From contig OX940862.1 in NCBI GenBank assembly GCA_954871525.1, forward strand, positions 12,358,501-12,422,500: a stretch of DNA of 64,000 nt, read 5' to 3'. The stretch comes from Parietaria judaica. Its lineage: Eukaryota > Streptophyta > Magnoliopsida > Rosales > Urticaceae. The notes beneath the pieces were generated by a model that did no database searches, was not told the origin of the DNA, and was given only the letters and a program-made list of their open reading frames with translations. The position numbers were made by a program, and so were the translations under genes. Of the stretch, positions 44,047 through 57,756 are shown in pieces. Numbering within the stretch: position 1 is the first letter of the stretch; the number at the start of each line of letters is the position of its first letter.

Positions 44047-47000
44047 TTAGTGGTTGGGGTCTTTGGGGCCATCAAGGGATTGGGTTTTGCGGAGGTTCCA
44101 GTGGAGGCCGTCGTGGATGCTGCGCAGGAAGTCGGCGGTTGATTCCAGCTGGCACGCCGTGGGCACGGGCCAGGGGGCCATGCTGCAGACGAGGGCGTCC
44201 CCAGGGCCGAGCTGCTTACGATCCTTGCCATCAAAGGACGCCCACGCCTGGCTGCGGCTGTTGAATGGCACCTGCACCCGCACCGTCACGTGCTCAGGCA
44301 GTATCAAAGGCCGGAATGACAGCGAGTGCGGGCAGATCGGCGTGAACAAGATCCCGGGAACCTGTCAGTCATAGATGACGCCCTTAATGATGAGTAATTT
44401 GCAAATTAGTATATGTGTAAATGTATTTCATTCAAAATTTGACTAAACCGTCAATTAACGGCAAACAGAAAAACTACTATAATTTATTAGTAGTGAGAAA
44501 GTGTGATTTAGGCAGCAAATTGTGTAAATCAAGGGGTATAATTGCATTATTGCAAGAAGGAAGTGTTTGCGGTTTGTGAACGCACCTGGGGATGAACCAT
44601 GGATCCGCCGGCAGCCAGGGAATACGCTGTACTCCCGGACGTCGTCGATAATATTAGCCCGTCACCTTGGACGCACGTGACAAAGGAATTATCGCAATAG
44701 CACTCCAGATAAGTCAAGTACGACGATATCCCTCGGTCGATCGTCACCTCGTTCAGCACCAGAATCGGCTCTTCCGTCTCGAACTCGTTCTTAGCGCTGT
44801 CTCTGATGACGTGACATATTAAACGGTGCCTCAACGTGATGCTGATCGGACCCTTTAAGATGGTATCAAGGGTTTCTTTATACCGCTCGCTGTCTGAATC
44901 GAGCATGTTAAAGGTCACGCCTTTGAAAAACAGAGGAAAAGTTTTACTGATAACCATAAAAAATGGTAGTTTTAGGATACAAAACGGGGTCATGAATCCC
45001 AGAGACCCTAACGAAAACGGAACGAGTGGAGGAACCGGGCCTTTGAACATCGATGCCGCCTGCAAATTCCAAAGTATATTATTTCTTAAAAAGCAGCAGT
45101 CATAATCCAAAATTTACATATTTCTGAAAGACGAATATTTTTTCGCATAATCCGGGTTACCACATACCCAGAGGACGGTTCCGTCTCCACCAAGAGTTAC
45201 GACAAGATCAACCTTTTTGTGGAGTTGTGCGATTTCGTTTTCTATCAAATGGAAACAACAAAAAAAGGCATAATTTAGAAGTAAGTGAAGCCCTATGTTA
45301 TGTAATAATCACATTTTAAAACCAATTTCCAAAGCAAAAACAGATAATGAAAAAAAGATTTCCTTACCATCTTTCCAGGTATGAACAAAGTTAAAGTCGG
45401 ATGACTCTGCTAAAAGGTCGGTTCTGACACGCGGTTCGACATAAATTTCCAATTTCTTATGTTCTCTTAACCATCTGGTTAAAATCAAAAAATCGCCATA
45501 AACGGAGGAATATAATTGCGTAAAAAATTGGATATTTTTTTATTTCATGACATTTTCCACTTGAAATCACTAAGGAATGGTATCTCAGAGGCCAAACCTG
45601 ACCATTTCGGAACATAGAAGTTGAACAACAATAGAATTCGGTTTCGTCAATATAAGAACAGTCTGCGGTTCAGATTCCCACTTCAAAGAAATCTGAAATT
45701 GAAAACTAAATATAATCAGATTATTGACAAAGTACACACAGAAAGCCGAATTATACGAGATTAATACCTGCTTACTACTTCGCTCGGCAGCTGTTATATT
45801 TCCTCGCTCAAATGAGACAATGTCGTGCTTGTGTTGATCGCTTTGTTCGCCTTTACAGCACCAAGAAAGTTTAAACGATGCCTGTTTTCCGGGGAAAATG
45901 GTAACAGTGATAAATATGGGAACTCCGGTGCTATAATTTAGAACGTAATCAACATGTTTAAGATCTTGATCTATTTTGAAAACTAATTAAGACTATTTGT
46001 TCAACCATTTGAAGCAAAAATTAATGTAGAATCAGGCATTCTCCGACCGTTAATATTACATGTCGAAAATAATATTTTCTGAACAATCATGAAATTCCAA
46101 GATGTAGATTTTAATAAATCGAGAAAATTAAAGAAGAATACCTTTCTCATATATTTATCTGAGCCCATCTTTGGAGCAGAACCAAGCCCTCCCTCACGAA
46201 GAACCTCATGAGAGCGTATTCCGTTACTCCCGCAACACTGTTCGCCTTGTTTACTAGGATGGCAAGCTGAATTTTCCGTCCTTTTCGACTCGTTATGATT
46301 ATTTTCGAGTGACTGATCTGTAATAAACTCACCAAATTCTGTGATTAAGATCAAATAATAGGTGCATTAAGACGAATAAAGCCTCGACAGAACTATCAAT
46401 GTAGCCTCCCTTAGGTCAGAATGTTTAGCCATAATGAAAATCTAACGGTAATGTCGCACATTTTAGCGCTGACATTCGCAAGTACAAAAACATAATAAAC
46501 ACGTAATCTTAATCATTCACGACTGTAATCGAACTCTTGAGATTGCAAAGACAACATTGTGAAATTCAAATTCAAATAGTCCGAAAAGCACCTTTATATT
46601 CCAAATGCAAATTCCGTTCCTTCTCGAGTTCATATTTACGCTTCCACTCTTCTGCCTCAGCTTGAGCAGCAGCTTTACCCTCTGCAGCTCGGCGCAAGGC
46701 CTTGGCAACAGCTACAGAGCAAGACAACACAAGACAAGAAAATTATTCAACGATCCGGCCACAATGCACTTCGGTTCAGCATCATAATCATTCGACTGAA
46801 ACAAAAACAAAAACAGCTGAGCGTACTTCTCAGAGCCTCGGAGAATTCGATGAGGTGATCGTCATTGGGCCGAACCGGAGATTGCTGCAGGAGCTCCTGT
46901 ACCGCCTTTTCCGAGTTCAGAAGCGAAAGCGAGCTAGTATACCCGTTCTCGTGCTGTGACGACGAAACGCTTGGATCATCCTGTCAAAACGAATTATCTG

Positions 47001-47279
47001 AGTTCAGGAGAATCAAAATCTCCAGTCTTATTTCACAGATGCTCAGATTCTCCAATTACTCCATTTCCAAGGAATTTCTTCACGAACTGTAAGCTTCGTA
47101 AGAGAAGAACCTCCATTTGAGGAGAGGAATTTCTTCAATCACTCAATCAGTCCTCGAAGAACGATACCGAAGTCAACGAATTTCAAGTATACACTCAAAA
47201 AGAGGCCATACAAACACAGATACACATATAGATACAGAGAGGGAGCGTTTACATCGGAATTGAGCTTGCTCGGAGACAT
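44047..47279 (-). CDS. NADK1: NAD kinase 1, cytosolic type
   Basis: The enzyme phosphorylates NAD(H) with ATP to make NADP(H). Eleven exons: 47253-47279, 46827-46980, 46592-46711, 46142-46317, 45768-45881, 45598-45692, 45368-45474, 45168-45241, 44981-45059, 44586-44893, 44047-44361; 522 residues, close to the known plant length. The N-terminal third is Ser/Gln-rich with an acidic helix (AVQELLQQ, then [13 protein letters not shown]). The catalytic half shows GGDG at 282-285, [22 protein letters not shown] and the C-terminal FDGKDRKQL, all kinase-family marks. No plastid transit peptide is visible, which favours the NADK1 branch over the chloroplast NADK2. The start lies in a very short first exon (nine codons). 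Intron 9 is 87 bases, a multiple of three, without stop (see findings). Confidence 0.93.
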
Positions 47280-48377
47280 GACGGAGATTTGACCGCCGAA
47301 ATAGTCTCTCTGAATTCGAGTCTTCTTCGTTCTTGCTCTCCACAATTCGATGGAAGACTGCGATACACAATGATTCAACAGCTTATATATACATGTGTGT
47401 GTATATGTATATCGTATTTGCAGAGACGAAGAAGAGGATAGTGCTTCGCACGCAGAGGGGAGAGAGAGAGTGGGTCCCACGCGCAAAACGCGTGGCGAGT
47501 GAGGAGAGTGCCGAAGAGAACAATGGATCTGTACGTCTATCTCAGTCAACCAACCACCCAAACAGCCAATTTTATCCACTGCGCTAGTCCCCACCGTAGT
47601 CTTGCCACGTCTGCAAGTCTTCCTTGACTTATGTCGTCTAATTCCCATCGTGAATTTATTCCATTACAGATTAACGTTTTTATGAAATTACTTTTCTTAA
47701 AAGAAGTTTGATTGTGGAATAATAATTATTTAAATTTATGAAATAAATAATTAATTCAATGTTACGCAATGCTCTTATCAGACGGTTTATTTTAGAAATT
47801 CGACCAAGCAAATGATCATGGAGAAATAAACCCGATTTAAGTCAAGTCAATTATGATTAAAAAAGCTAATAAGAGGTTAGAAAAGTAATAAAATTAATAG
47901 GAGACTTAAGAATAAGAAGTCTTTAATAATTGCAATTAGATTAGAATATAGTATTAAATCCAACAACCATGGACTTCTCAGTTTGTTTAATTATTTCATG
48001 CAAACTCTACTGTGTTTTGTTTGTTGTGTGTGAACGTGGAGAGAGCTTCAAAGCTAAACGACAATATATATATATCTTCAAAATTGAAAGGAAGACTTTT
48101 ATATCACAAACACACGACACGACTGCTTTTGGAGGCTCGTTCTAGAATTCAACACTGCTCTTTCGTCACCGCTCTTTGACTTTGACCATTGTAAAAAAAA
48201 GCATTAGAATTGAGAAAATATAAATAAATAAACTATGGTGGTTCATTTTTCGTGTGAGAAGGCACGTTCATTTGGATTTTAGAGCCAACAAATCTTCTTT
48301 ACCACAATCAAATTAGGGGAAGATGTTCGGGTACGTACGCACTTGTTTTTTGGTTTCTCTAACACGCTAAAGAACGA

Positions 48378-48490
48378 CAAGATGTGCTTGGTCTAGTAGT
48401 AACAAGTACTTTACTTAGGACATTAGAAGTCCTGAGTTCGAGTCACCATGAAGGTAGGAGTGAAATCCAAAGATCTTCATATATAATTAA
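48378..48490 (+). mobile_element. tRNA-derived SINE-like sequence
   Basis: GGTCTAGTAG fits an A box and GAGTTCGAGTC a B box about 45 bases later. A short A-rich stretch follows. There is no exact target duplication, so it is old or truncated. Confidence 0.5.
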
Positions 48491-49152
48491 AAAACGAGAA
48501 CCGGTGTTCATGCATATAAGACACAAATGTAAACAAACTTATAATATAAGTTAAGTTTTCAAAATGTCTATTGTTGATAAAGTCTTTTATTATAGATTTT
48601 GCTTGATAACTTTGCGTTAGGTCTTTATTGCATTATTGATAAATAAACTTCACGGTTCAACTCAAGTTATATCGGCTTATGGGGTTAATTATTTACTCGT
48701 AAATAGGATTTTAACCTGAAGTGCGACTTTATACTTTGAGGTTACGACATATAAAGATAAAAGAAAGAAAATTGTTATATGCTTCTCTTTTGATATATAT
48801 ATATATATATATATTAATAATATATATGTTTATATGATTATATCTTATATAACCTTTATCTTCTATGTTTTTCTTTAAGTTGACTCTTGCTTATAACTGT
48901 AAGTTCCACGAAGCAATTAATATTTAGCGTTCCCAAAGTTGTGAAATGATTAGTTGAATTTCATTTCGATGTGATGTTTATTGGTTATGATTCAAATAGA
49001 AAATTCCTTTTTGACTTTGACTCATACTAAAAATAAGGTTCTTATGATGCGATGAACTCTTTTTATTTATTAGAATAGAGAGAATTTCGAATGATGCCTA
49101 TGTAAAGAATGATTGTGACTTACACCGTTATATATTATAAAGTTGTTCTAAT

Positions 49153-49974
49153 CATGGTTTTAAATATCGATATCGATATCGTTTCGCACTATTCATTTTA
49201 CGGATATATCGCTTGCCGACGAGCATGCCGATAGATAAATCCGAAAAAAAAGATATGTCGCTTGCCGATAATATCGCATTATTTCACGGATATATCGCTT
49301 GCCGATCGAAATATCGACGGATATTTCGAGAAAATATTATAAGTATTTCAATCATATATTTATAAATATGATAGATAGTTTCTAAATTACCTATTTAATA
49401 AATAAAACACATTCATAAATCATAATATTATGAAAACACATTCTATTACACAAAGTCACAAACATAGAATATAACATAATGTCAAGTGTCAACATAACAT
49501 AGAACAATAAAATAGGCATCATAATAAAGTCTTAAAGTACGAAATACAAACATAACTACAAACATAGAGTACGAAGTAGAAGTATGAACATAATAGTCCG
49601 AAACCGTAACAAATGATAATCATCAAGTTTAACATACAAGTTGAAAATTTAACAAACCCTAAACATAAAACGTAAATCTCGAACATACATTGCGATTTTC
49701 CCCTAAAAATATTTCACAAACCCTAAAAATACTAATTTCCCCCAAATCAGCAAGCAAATTAGGAAAGGGTTCTGAAACTAGGTTTTTTTGGAAAATCGAG
49801 CACTTTATCCACATTATTAGGCTTAATCGAAAAAGATATTTTTACGGAAAATCGAAGGACATATCGCGATAAATCGAAAACGACAACGATTTATTTGGAA
49901 TATCGTACCGCATATCTCATTTTAGAAACATGTCGTGGATATATCGACGATATGCCGCGATATTTAAAACCATG
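49153..49974. mobile_element. hAT-like MITE, 822 bp, CATGGTTTTAAATATCG family
   Basis: The ends are an exact 17-bp inverted repeat CATGGTTTTAAATATCG. An exact 8-bp duplication GTTCTAAT flanks it (49145-49152, 49975-49982). Subterminal parts are rich in ATATCG and GCTTGCCGA repeats, shared with the short copy at 5966-6147. The inside is AT-rich with CCCTAAA-like runs and no transposase. Confidence 0.85.
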
Positions 49975-50657
49975 GTTCTAATATATGATAATGGCCAAAG
50001 ATAATATAAAAGAAAAATATCCTAAAAGACAAAATAAGATAATCATTACGAAGACATAATAATCCAATTTATCTTCTATTGGATTTTTATTCACTTTTGT
50101 GAGATATGACCCTCCCAATTTTATTATTTTATCTCTCATTATATCGAGTAATAGTAAAACCGTGATAGAAAAAAATATTATAAAATAGATCATTCGTAGT
50201 ATTCCACGTGCCTAGGCTATTAGAAATATGTTTCGACCAAATTAATCCTTATTGTCTAAGACGGGCCCACGTTGGCGCAGATAGAGGCAATTTTTTTTGA
50301 ATGTTAATTGTTTATTTATTTATTATTTACCCTATATTTTAAAATTTTATCCCAAACTATTTGTAATTTCACCCTATTCTGAAATATATAACCCGAGTCA
50401 GCCTCAATATCATCAAATACACACAACGAACCCATAAAAGAACAAAAAAATAAATTTAAACAAATTGGGCCTATATAGGCATATTTTACTAGCCTAGGGC
50501 CTAAACGATACTAAAGACCCGATTCCGACCCGGCCCAATTTACAAAGCGCACTGTGATTCCCCGCTTCTTTCTCCGTGTAAGGAGCTCCAATGGCGATAT
50601 TCCCTCCAATCAAATCCCTAGCACAACCCTAATCCCCCAAATTCGCTCACTCTCGCC

Positions 50658-52214
50658 ATGGATACTCTTCAAGCCTCTTACAGAGAGGAAAACGACGAGG
50701 ACGATCGCCCAGCGAGCCTCGCTCCCGCCATTGAAGACGCCGCCACGACCTCCGAACCCGAACCCGCAGTTCCGGCGAACGACGCCGTGAAGACCGAGCC
50801 TGAAGCCTCCGAGGAGCTGTCGCCGGAAAACGACGGCGAGGCTGAGGCCGAAGAAGACGACGAGGACGATCCGCCTCCGAAGAAGCAGAAGCAGCTGTCT
50901 TCCCTGACGGAGACTCCGATTTCTCAGCCGATCGGCGACGTCGAAGCTGCTGCTAAGGCTGCGGCTGTGGTGACTCCGGCGCCGAGCACCGCGTCGGTTT
51001 CGAAGAAGTCGAAGAAGAAGAACAACAATGTCTGGGTGACGAAGTCGACGAGGAAGGGGAAGAAGAAGAGCAAGGTGAACAACCACAATGGCGCGGTGGC
51101 GGAGGACACGGTGCTGATCGCTCCAGTTACGCGGTTTCCGGATAAGACCGACGACGGGCCGGAGATGAAAATCTGCCTCTCGAAGGTTTACAAGGCCGAG
51201 AAAGTCGAGCTCAGCGACGACAGATTAAGCGCTGGGAGTACCAAAGGGTACAGAATGGTGAGAGCTACCAGAGGAGTTGTTGAAGGAGCTTGGTATTTCG
51301 AGATAAAGGTAGTGAATTTGGGGGAGACGGGGCATACTCGGCTCGGATTCTCGACCGAGAAGGGCGATATGCAGGCCCCGGTGGGCTACGACGGTAATAG
51401 CTTCGGGTACAGGGACATTGATGGAAGCAAGGTTCACAAGGCTTTGAGGGAGGCTTATGGGGAAGAAGGGTACAAGGAAGGTGATGTGATCGGCTTCTAC
51501 ATCAATTTGCCCGATGGAGCTGTCTACGCGCCGAAGGACCCGCAGTTGGTTGTGTTCAAGGGGCAGCGGTACGCCTGCGCCGGAGACGCGAAAGACGATT
51601 CTCCCAAAGCAGTGCCTGGTGAGTGCCTCTCTAGCTTTCTGTTCTAATCTGAAATTCCCTTTTGCTGGGAATAATATTATTTCACAATGTGCTAGGTTGA
51701 TGATAATTTGCACATTTTTCATGTGTTCAAACAAAAATATGTATCATAGGTTACAATTCGGGTTGATCATGGAGGTTTATAGAATATATATTATCATTGT
51801 GTTACGCATTTTTTTGGCGAGATTACGCCTTTCAACATTGGAATCTCGAATACAGTATAAGTGATAGACATTCAATTTAGGCATTTTTAGTTTAGAAATT
51901 CTTGCTTACTTGTATAGTTTTAAACATCTGTTTATACACTGCTTGCAGGAAGTGAGATCTCATTTTTCAAAAACGGAGTTTGCCAAGGGGTTGCGTTTAA
52001 GGACTTACACGGGGGTCGCTACTATCCCGCTGCTTCAATGTATACGCTACCCAATCAACCCAATTGTGTGGTCAACTTCAACTTCGGCCCGGATTTTGAC
52101 TTTTTTCCTCAGGACTTTGAGGGACGTCCAATGCCTAAGCCCATGGCTGAAGTTCCGTATCACGGGTTTGACTCCCAAACCGAAAATGGCGAGTCCCACG
52201 AGAAGAAACCTTGA
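50658..52214 (+). CDS. TRO: TRAUCO/ASH2-like COMPASS subunit
   Basis: It is the plant homologue of Ash2, a core part of the COMPASS complexes that methylate histone H3 on Lys4 in the nucleus. Two exons, 50658-51618 and 51949-52214, give 408 residues. The N-terminal 100 residues are acidic ([11 protein letters not shown]). Basic clusters at about 115-140 ([14 protein letters not shown]) look like nuclear localisation signals. The SPRY domain spans about 195-375, with [25 protein letters not shown] and [10 protein letters not shown], then ISFFKNG in exon 2. The Ash2 DPY30-binding tail is shortened to a polar C-terminus, as in plants. The intron lies in the SPRY domain. Nothing looks broken. Confidence 0.93.
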
Positions 52215-52861
52215 CCAGGACCGCATGACAATCAACATGTGTAGTAACTTAATGGAAGATGCATACAGGTTTTTTATTCTTTGATTTTAATTGATCTGCA
52301 TTGTAATCTTGACTTTGGGAAACCCTGAAAATGAAATATGAAGTTATTCTGAGCCTAATTATGTCTCAGTTTTCGTGTTTTAACTCTTCATTCATGCTGA
52401 TATCGATATAGTAATGTAGAATACATCAAGAATTACAGAACATATTCACTTTGATTGATTGATAAAATCACAAATATATAACTGTTGTTTTGCACATGCA
52501 TTAATCTTAGCCCTAGCTTCGACATCCTTCTCATCTCGACCCCCAGAACCTTCCATTTCGACACGATGGTCCATATTAACTACTTTAAATTATATTTGTA
52601 GAAACGAACTGGAATTAGGAATAAAAATATGGGGTTCAGAATTTCCGAGTCCTCACATAGTTACAGGATTAGTTTGGAGTTGGTACAAAAGCTAATACGT
52701 GGTCGGACAGGTTTACCCTTCCGATCTAATTCTCTCGAGGTATATAAGGACTCATCTCTAATATCTGTTCATTTTTTCACAACCTAAGTGGCTGAGAAAG
52801 CAATCATGGATGTGTCTAATTTTGCGATATAAGGTAATTGTGAAATGAGAGTATGGTAACA
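52215..52861. other. Shared 3' region of TRAUCO-like and ABCG genes
   Basis: The 647 bases between convergent stop codons contain no supported gene. Confidence 0.5.
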
Positions 52862-55800
52862 TTAATAATGCATTGGGGAATTAAGACCCTCTTGAGCAGA
52901 CAACGGGTGCAGAGGCTGGTGCCTCATTGACGGGAAAGTTGTCGTTTTCCTGAATGAGGGTCGTTTCTTGAGGTGCTTGATGGTTCTCTTGGTGTACAAT
53001 GTCCGAACGTAAGGCGAAGCTCTCTCCTTGAACTTGAGTATAGCGAAGAAGATGAACCGGAAGGAGACGAGAAGACAGACCACGGCTGCTAGGTCCCACC
53101 ACTTTGAATGGTCCAGAGAAACGCCGAGCATGGACTTGAGGATATCTTCGCCTTTCAACTTGGTTCCATCACCAGCAAAGGAGTCGAATTCAAGGCCAAT
53201 CATGTCGTTCTTGTAAGCTCCCTGTAATTCATCAATATAAAAAGGTTAGTTTCTTAAACATGAACTTTATCTTTTAAGTTATAGTCGGTCATGCCTTCAT
53301 TTATCGTGTTGCAGAATTATAAATTGTAGCAATTATTCCTAAAAAATCCGTCAAATATTGACATTTTTGTGCAAAATTTCAAGTCACGAATAGTTCACAT
53401 TTCAATTCGTTCATGATGATGATTTTGTCCCTAAACATTAGTATAGCATTGCACGTAGTATAAAATCTAAAAAGAAAATTGCTTCTATTTACGAAAATTT
53501 TAAGTTAAAAGGTGACAGCTTATGATTTTTTATTTTATCTCCAGATGGAGTCGATGCAGCTCTTCTTGAGTTTACCTGCAGGCCCCAAGCTCCGTAGTTG
53601 AGATACGAAATCGGGTACCGCCATATCGGCCGGGGAAGATCCGGTATCGAGCGGAAGAATCCGCACGTCATCATCATGATCGCCTGTTTCCCACATTAAA
53701 TCACGAGTTTACATTTACAATCTACGGATGTGATTCATCAATTAAACAACTACCGAGAAGCGTTTTTGCGTGTTACCAAATATCCGGCTCCAAGAGTGAC
53801 TCCCATCAAGAAGTTGGGAACGATGGAAGCGACAATCATCATGGCGCTCTCCACGGTGGCAATGCAGCTGAGAAGGTCAAGGCTGAAGTAGAGGTAACAC
53901 CGGAACTCCGGCCGGAATTTGACCATGAAGTAAACTATGGTGGCGGTGGCGGTGGACATTAGAGCCAGGAACGGGAAAGACGAGAGGAAATTGGACAACA
54001 CGTAGACTCCGACCCCGTAATGCCCATTTCTTCTCTCCTTGTAAAATACCTTTTTCATCACAAAAAAATCTCAAAGATTAGAATTAAGAACAGAGTGAAT
54101 CTCATATATCCAAACCAATGATTTATGATATGCCGATTTTAAGTTCCGTTCTTCAGCATCTTCAATATCGGAACCGGAAATCAGATATTTAGGAAATAGA
54201 AACCAAAATTTGTGTCAACTTAGAAGGATCCAGTATATTCGAAAACCGGCTTGTAAACTTGTTTCGTTGTAAAATCAGTTACTATAAAGTTTTCAATAGT
54301 TAAATAAGTTGTCCAAAAAATAATTTTTAATGAAGAAAAAAAAAACTAAATCTTAGGAATTTTCATGTTAAAAACATATATTAAATTAGAAATAAGTTTG
54401 CAATGACTAATAAATAACATGTCCAACAAGGAGTAAATTCTAAAAATAGTCCTCGTAAAATCGGTTATCACTTTTATCTGGTACCGGTCAAAACCGATTA
54501 AGTGTTACCTTCATTTCCTCTAAGAATGATGGGAAGCCTCCTATGGACATGAAGGTCATGAAGCCGGCTATGAATCCCCCACAGGCCCCGCGTGCCAAGA
54601 TGGCGGTGAAGCTGGTCCCAACGTCAAAGAAGATGGAGCCGACGCAGATCGAAAGCGTGAGGTAGATCCCGATGCGCACCCAGTAGTACCCGACGTCTCT
54701 CGACATGTTCTTGAAAGATCGGCACGTCAACACCGAGAGCTGCTTCCACCATCTCGCTTGGCTCCCCCCTCTTCTCTCCCTCCTCACTCCTTCCTGCAAA
54801 TCCAACGTTTAATTATTGTTTTATTGTACTAGAGAAATGGTCTTCTGAGCCAAATTAAAACTCAACGGGCAAATTGCACCATAAACGAAAAATGGGGTGA
54901 AAATTGTAAAATGCACTAAAAGAAAGTTGCATTTTGCGTTTGATAGAATTTAAGCGCAAGTTCAACTATAATTTACGTGACGTTGCTTGTTATTTACTTA
55001 TATTGTGATCCAATCATAAGAGTATATCGCTAAGATCGTTAAGTGTCTAGGAGTGAAACCGGGACCACCGGTTTGTCAGTCTTTTTGACCGTCTCGGTTT
55101 TTTTTTTCCGTGGCTTCTTTGAAACCAAGCCTGGTTTTTGGGACCAAGAAATTGACCCCTACAAGGCCAAAGAAGGGTTGTTCGTAGGATCATGTTAAAA
55201 CCTCATAAACCCGAAAGTTTATTTAGATAATTACAATTGTTGATGATATCTGTTGAATCCTTGCTCTAGCTCTCGTTGCTTGTTCGGAGCCCTTGTAATT
55301 CTCAACAAGCATGGCCTTAATCCTTGCTATTGGAATGTTCATCAATGGATCCGAAGACACTTCATTTTCCTGCATCATAGAGTAAAAACGAGAGCTCGTA
55401 TAACAATTACGCAACACCTCTTTTGCGTAAAATTAAATAGTGGTGAAACCGAGACCAACAACTATATTATTTTTGTGTGGGGAATGGTCCCTTTGGCCAG
55501 AGTCCTCGTCCCTGTTTCGGAAAAGCTGTTATTTTTTTCAAATAAGGAAATGAGTGACCTGATTCTCGAAATTTATGGCTCGGTCCCCATTCCAAATCTT
55601 TGAGAAAACGACCTGGTTTTTTAAAAGCAAAACTGGACTGGATGGCTGAATGGGGTTTGAACCGCCGAAAACCGGGCAACGCATGGAATTTCTCACCCCT
55701 ATACCCTAGAAAAGATCATAATAATTATATGGGCCCGTTGAAAGAGTGCGAAAACCGGGCAAATCGCGGTCTAATTTTTTTTACCCGTACTCTAGAAAAG

Positions 55801-57756
55801 AGATAATAATTTTTCGTACTGACCCGTCGGAACCGAGCCAAAACCGGGCTAGTTTCTTTAGCCCTACCCTAGAGAAGAAAAGATGAGAATGAAGAAGTGA
55901 AGATACTTGTAGTAGGGTACGATGGGCCATGAGAGTGGAGGTGACTTGGTCAAAGCCAGAGTTAATGCAACGAAGAAAGTGATCAGATGGGTTCCTTCTG
56001 CTTGGGCATGGGAATCCAGCTTTCCCAAAGAACTGCAAACACATGTTCTATATTATTATTATCCGTCGCTTTCACCAATTTATTTATTATTTATATGTTC
56101 AGATATACAATATAATTTCTATAAATTAATACTAATATTGTTACGATGAGAGAATTTTATTATATTATTGAAGTTGTAATTGAGGGATAATTTAATCATA
56201 TTAGAGTCGAGATCATACAAAAATATTATTAAATTAACCATAATAGTATTATGACTAGCTATGTGTTAGCCAGATATTCATAAATGATCCATAAATTCTT
56301 ACGGATGCCTATATACGTAGTGATAATTTAATATGATAGGTGATGAATAGGTGATTTATTAATTTCAGCTTCCTTTAAATATATTTCACCAAACATAGGT
56401 TAAATTTTTTGTCTTTTTCTAATTTACCTTGCAAAAAAATCATGACCAAGTTTAGGGCATTGAAATCCTCATATATTACAATTAAAAAAAATTAGATTTA
56501 CCTGCGTTAAAGACTATATAACCAATTTAATTAATTATTCTGAATAATGATATGATATGGTATTTCATCTTCCACTTCAAATATCAACCAACATAGGGTT
56601 TTGACTCTCACCTGAACAGCCGCTTTGGCCGGTCCAAAATACGCTGTTTGGCCTCCGGTTAGCAAGAAGAGGTCGTCAAAGAGCGCAAAGACCTCGCTAC
56701 TCGGCTGGTGAATGGACGAGATGACGGTGCGGCCGTCAGCCGCAATGTTCCTCATCGTCTGCATGACGAAAAACGCTGACGCGCTATCGAGCCCGCTCGT
56801 GGGCTCGTCAAGGAACAAAAGCCTCGGGCGCGTGAGCGTCTCCACCGCGATGCTCAAACGCTTCTTCTCGCCACCACTCAGCCCCCTGGCGCCCCACACC
56901 CCGACCACCCCATCCGCGCAGTCCTGCAACCCCATCTCGATTATCATCTCCTCGACGATGTCATTTATCTTCTCCTTCGGCGTCTCTGACGGGAGCCTCA
57001 GCAGCGCCGAGTAGGTTATTGTCTCTCTCACCGATAGTGTCCCCAGAAGCATGTCCTCTTGAGTCACATAAGCCTGTAGTATTGTTGATAGTATACAAAG
57101 ATACACATAATCAAGAAATACATTAGTACATATGAATATATACAAGCATGTTATATATATATATATATACACGTACGGCTACACCATAATCTAGGCTCTT
57201 TCTCTTCCCATTGAGAAGGATATTTCCAGTTAGAACAGCGTTTCCAGAGAGTCTTCCTGCAAAAGTATATGAACGGAATATGATTGTGGAATTATTTCTA
57301 TATGTATACATAAATATATAGATACATTTATACTTTAAGTTATAACAGCTTAAATTTTATGTGTTTGTGCAACTTTATGAACGCAAAAAAGGTATATTTT
57401 TGGCATGGGACTGTTTAAATTAAATAACGAATTAAAAAAAGTGCATTATGATGAAAGACTAATATGTAAAGAGCACGAGTATTTAAACTTGTATACTTAG
57501 AATATTAAAGTTTTGTACCGGCTAGAGAGTCGAGAAGAGTGGTTTTTCCGGACCCGGACGGACCCATGATAGCCATGATCCGACCTGGCTCGGCAAACCC
57601 AGTGAGCCCGTCGAGAAGCTTCTTCGTCCGGCCGTTGCCAAAGCTCGGAAGCACGACCGAGAGCTCTTCCCACACCAAGTACATTGTTCCTCTCTTGTTG
57701 CTTGCTGCTCCGTTGCAAATCTCTGGCGACTCGTCGCCGGAATACTCAATCTCCAT
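52862..57756 (-). CDS. ABC transporter G family half-transporter, copy 1 (ABCG12/13/15-like)
   Basis: It is a half-size exporter of the white-brown type, plasma membrane, working as a dimer; relatives move cuticular wax or cutin precursors. Nine exons: 57519-57756, 57177-57256, 56612-57073, 55907-56032, 55235-55369, 54509-54793, 53777-54049, 53576-53683, 52862-53221; 688 residues, the family length. The ATPase comes first: Walker A GPSGSGKT (65-72), Q-loop in AYVTQEDML, signature LSGGE (171-175), Walker B LLFLDEP with Asp195/Glu196, and the His of SSIHQPSSE. Six membrane helices follow from about 400. The C-terminal loop and last helix contain [10 protein letters not shown] and FKERASP. Introns 4 and 5 hold GC-richer repeated DNA. 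A TATATATA run lies about 70 bases before the start. Confidence 0.93.
55040..55705. repeat. Repeated GAAACCGRGACC-type DNA in introns 4 and 5 of ABCG copy 1
   Basis: GAAACCGGGACC (about 55051) and GAAACCGAGACC (about 55444) start similar stretches. Each ends in CCCCTA-type sequence (near 55160 and 55700). They may be two decayed insertions of one small transposon on either side of exon 5. No target duplication was found. Confidence 0.35.

Larger units (their letters stand above)
47280..50657. other. Intergenic region between NAD kinase and TRAUCO-like genes (divergent)
   Basis: It holds both promoters, a SINE-like copy (48378-48490), an (AT)n run (48795-48824) and a long hAT-like MITE (49153-49974). 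The last 200 bases before 50658 have GGGCCTA-type elements near 50467 and 50505 often seen upstream of plant housekeeping genes. No gene is supported. Confidence 0.5.

Noticed and set aside
47139..47648. 169-codon minus-strand frame overlapping the NAD kinase start
   Set aside because: It reads through the leader and first intron in another register; the short MSPSKLNSD exon splices correctly to the kinase.
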